The notes below the pieces were generated by a model, which was given only the letters and a program-made list of their open reading frames with translations, did not search any database and was not told the origin of the DNA. A stretch of DNA of 5,743 nucleotides from Thermoplasmata archaeon (lineage in GTDB: Archaea; Thermoplasmatota; Thermoplasmata; Thermoplasmatales; Thermoplasmataceae): positions 1 through 5,743 of the forward strand of contig JAJZYV010000139.1 in the NCBI GenBank assembly GCA_021797955.1. The letters run 5' to 3'. Shown here piece after piece: positions 5,689 through 5,743 of this stretch (its first letter is position 1; every line of letters starts with the position of its first letter). The translations under genes and the position numbers were made by a program.

Positions 5689-5743
5689 TGTTCCATATTT
5701 TTTCCAATATCTATTATCTTTTCTATAATTTTTAATTTAACCT

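Noticed and set aside
1..5743. CRISPR arrays, tRNA or rRNA genes, intact transposases
   Set aside because: No regularly spaced repeats, no cloverleaf-like segments and no complete transposase frame were found on reading both strands.

Overview
The window looks archaeal, most likely from the Thermoplasmatales or a near relative. This is an inference from the low GC content, TATA-box promoters placed about 25 bases from short or absent leaders, T-run terminators, a stand-alone AlaX editing protein and an archaeal-style HtpX. No rRNA or other marker is present to confirm it.

Layout. Bases 1-792 (minus) hold the N-terminal 264 residues of a sugar-1-phosphate nucleotidyltransferase that runs off the left edge. 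Bases 793-1194 are a 400-base gene graveyard: a helix-turn-helix-like fragment on the minus strand and, on the plus strand, what may be the decayed 3' end of an IS200/IS605 tnpB gene. Bases 1195-2376 (minus) encode a PLP-dependent glycine C-acetyltransferase-type enzyme. Bases 2521-3243 (minus) encode an AlaX trans-editing protein with its own leaderless promoter. Then the strand switches: 3366-3983 (plus) encodes a five-helix membrane protein whose upstream sequence reads as a broken zinc ribbon, followed after 47 bases by htpX (4031-4984, plus). A convergent terminator region (about 4990-5058) separates htpX from a minus-strand gene (5059-5688) for a beta-rich protein with a C-terminal membrane hairpin.

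How the genes relate. The left half is housekeeping metabolism and translation quality control, and each gene appears to have its own promoter. The right half is membrane-associated: an unknown polytopic protein, the HtpX membrane metalloprotease and an unknown membrane-anchored protein. The first two of these may be co-transcribed, although a perfect 8-bp inverted repeat lies between them.

I do not see a clear new defence or mobile system. The most interesting signals are a zinc-ribbon N-terminus in which all four cysteine positions are lost (3284-3365), the possible IS605/tnpB relic (about 969-1194), an Asp at a zinc-ligand position of AlaX, and the hairpins around htpX.
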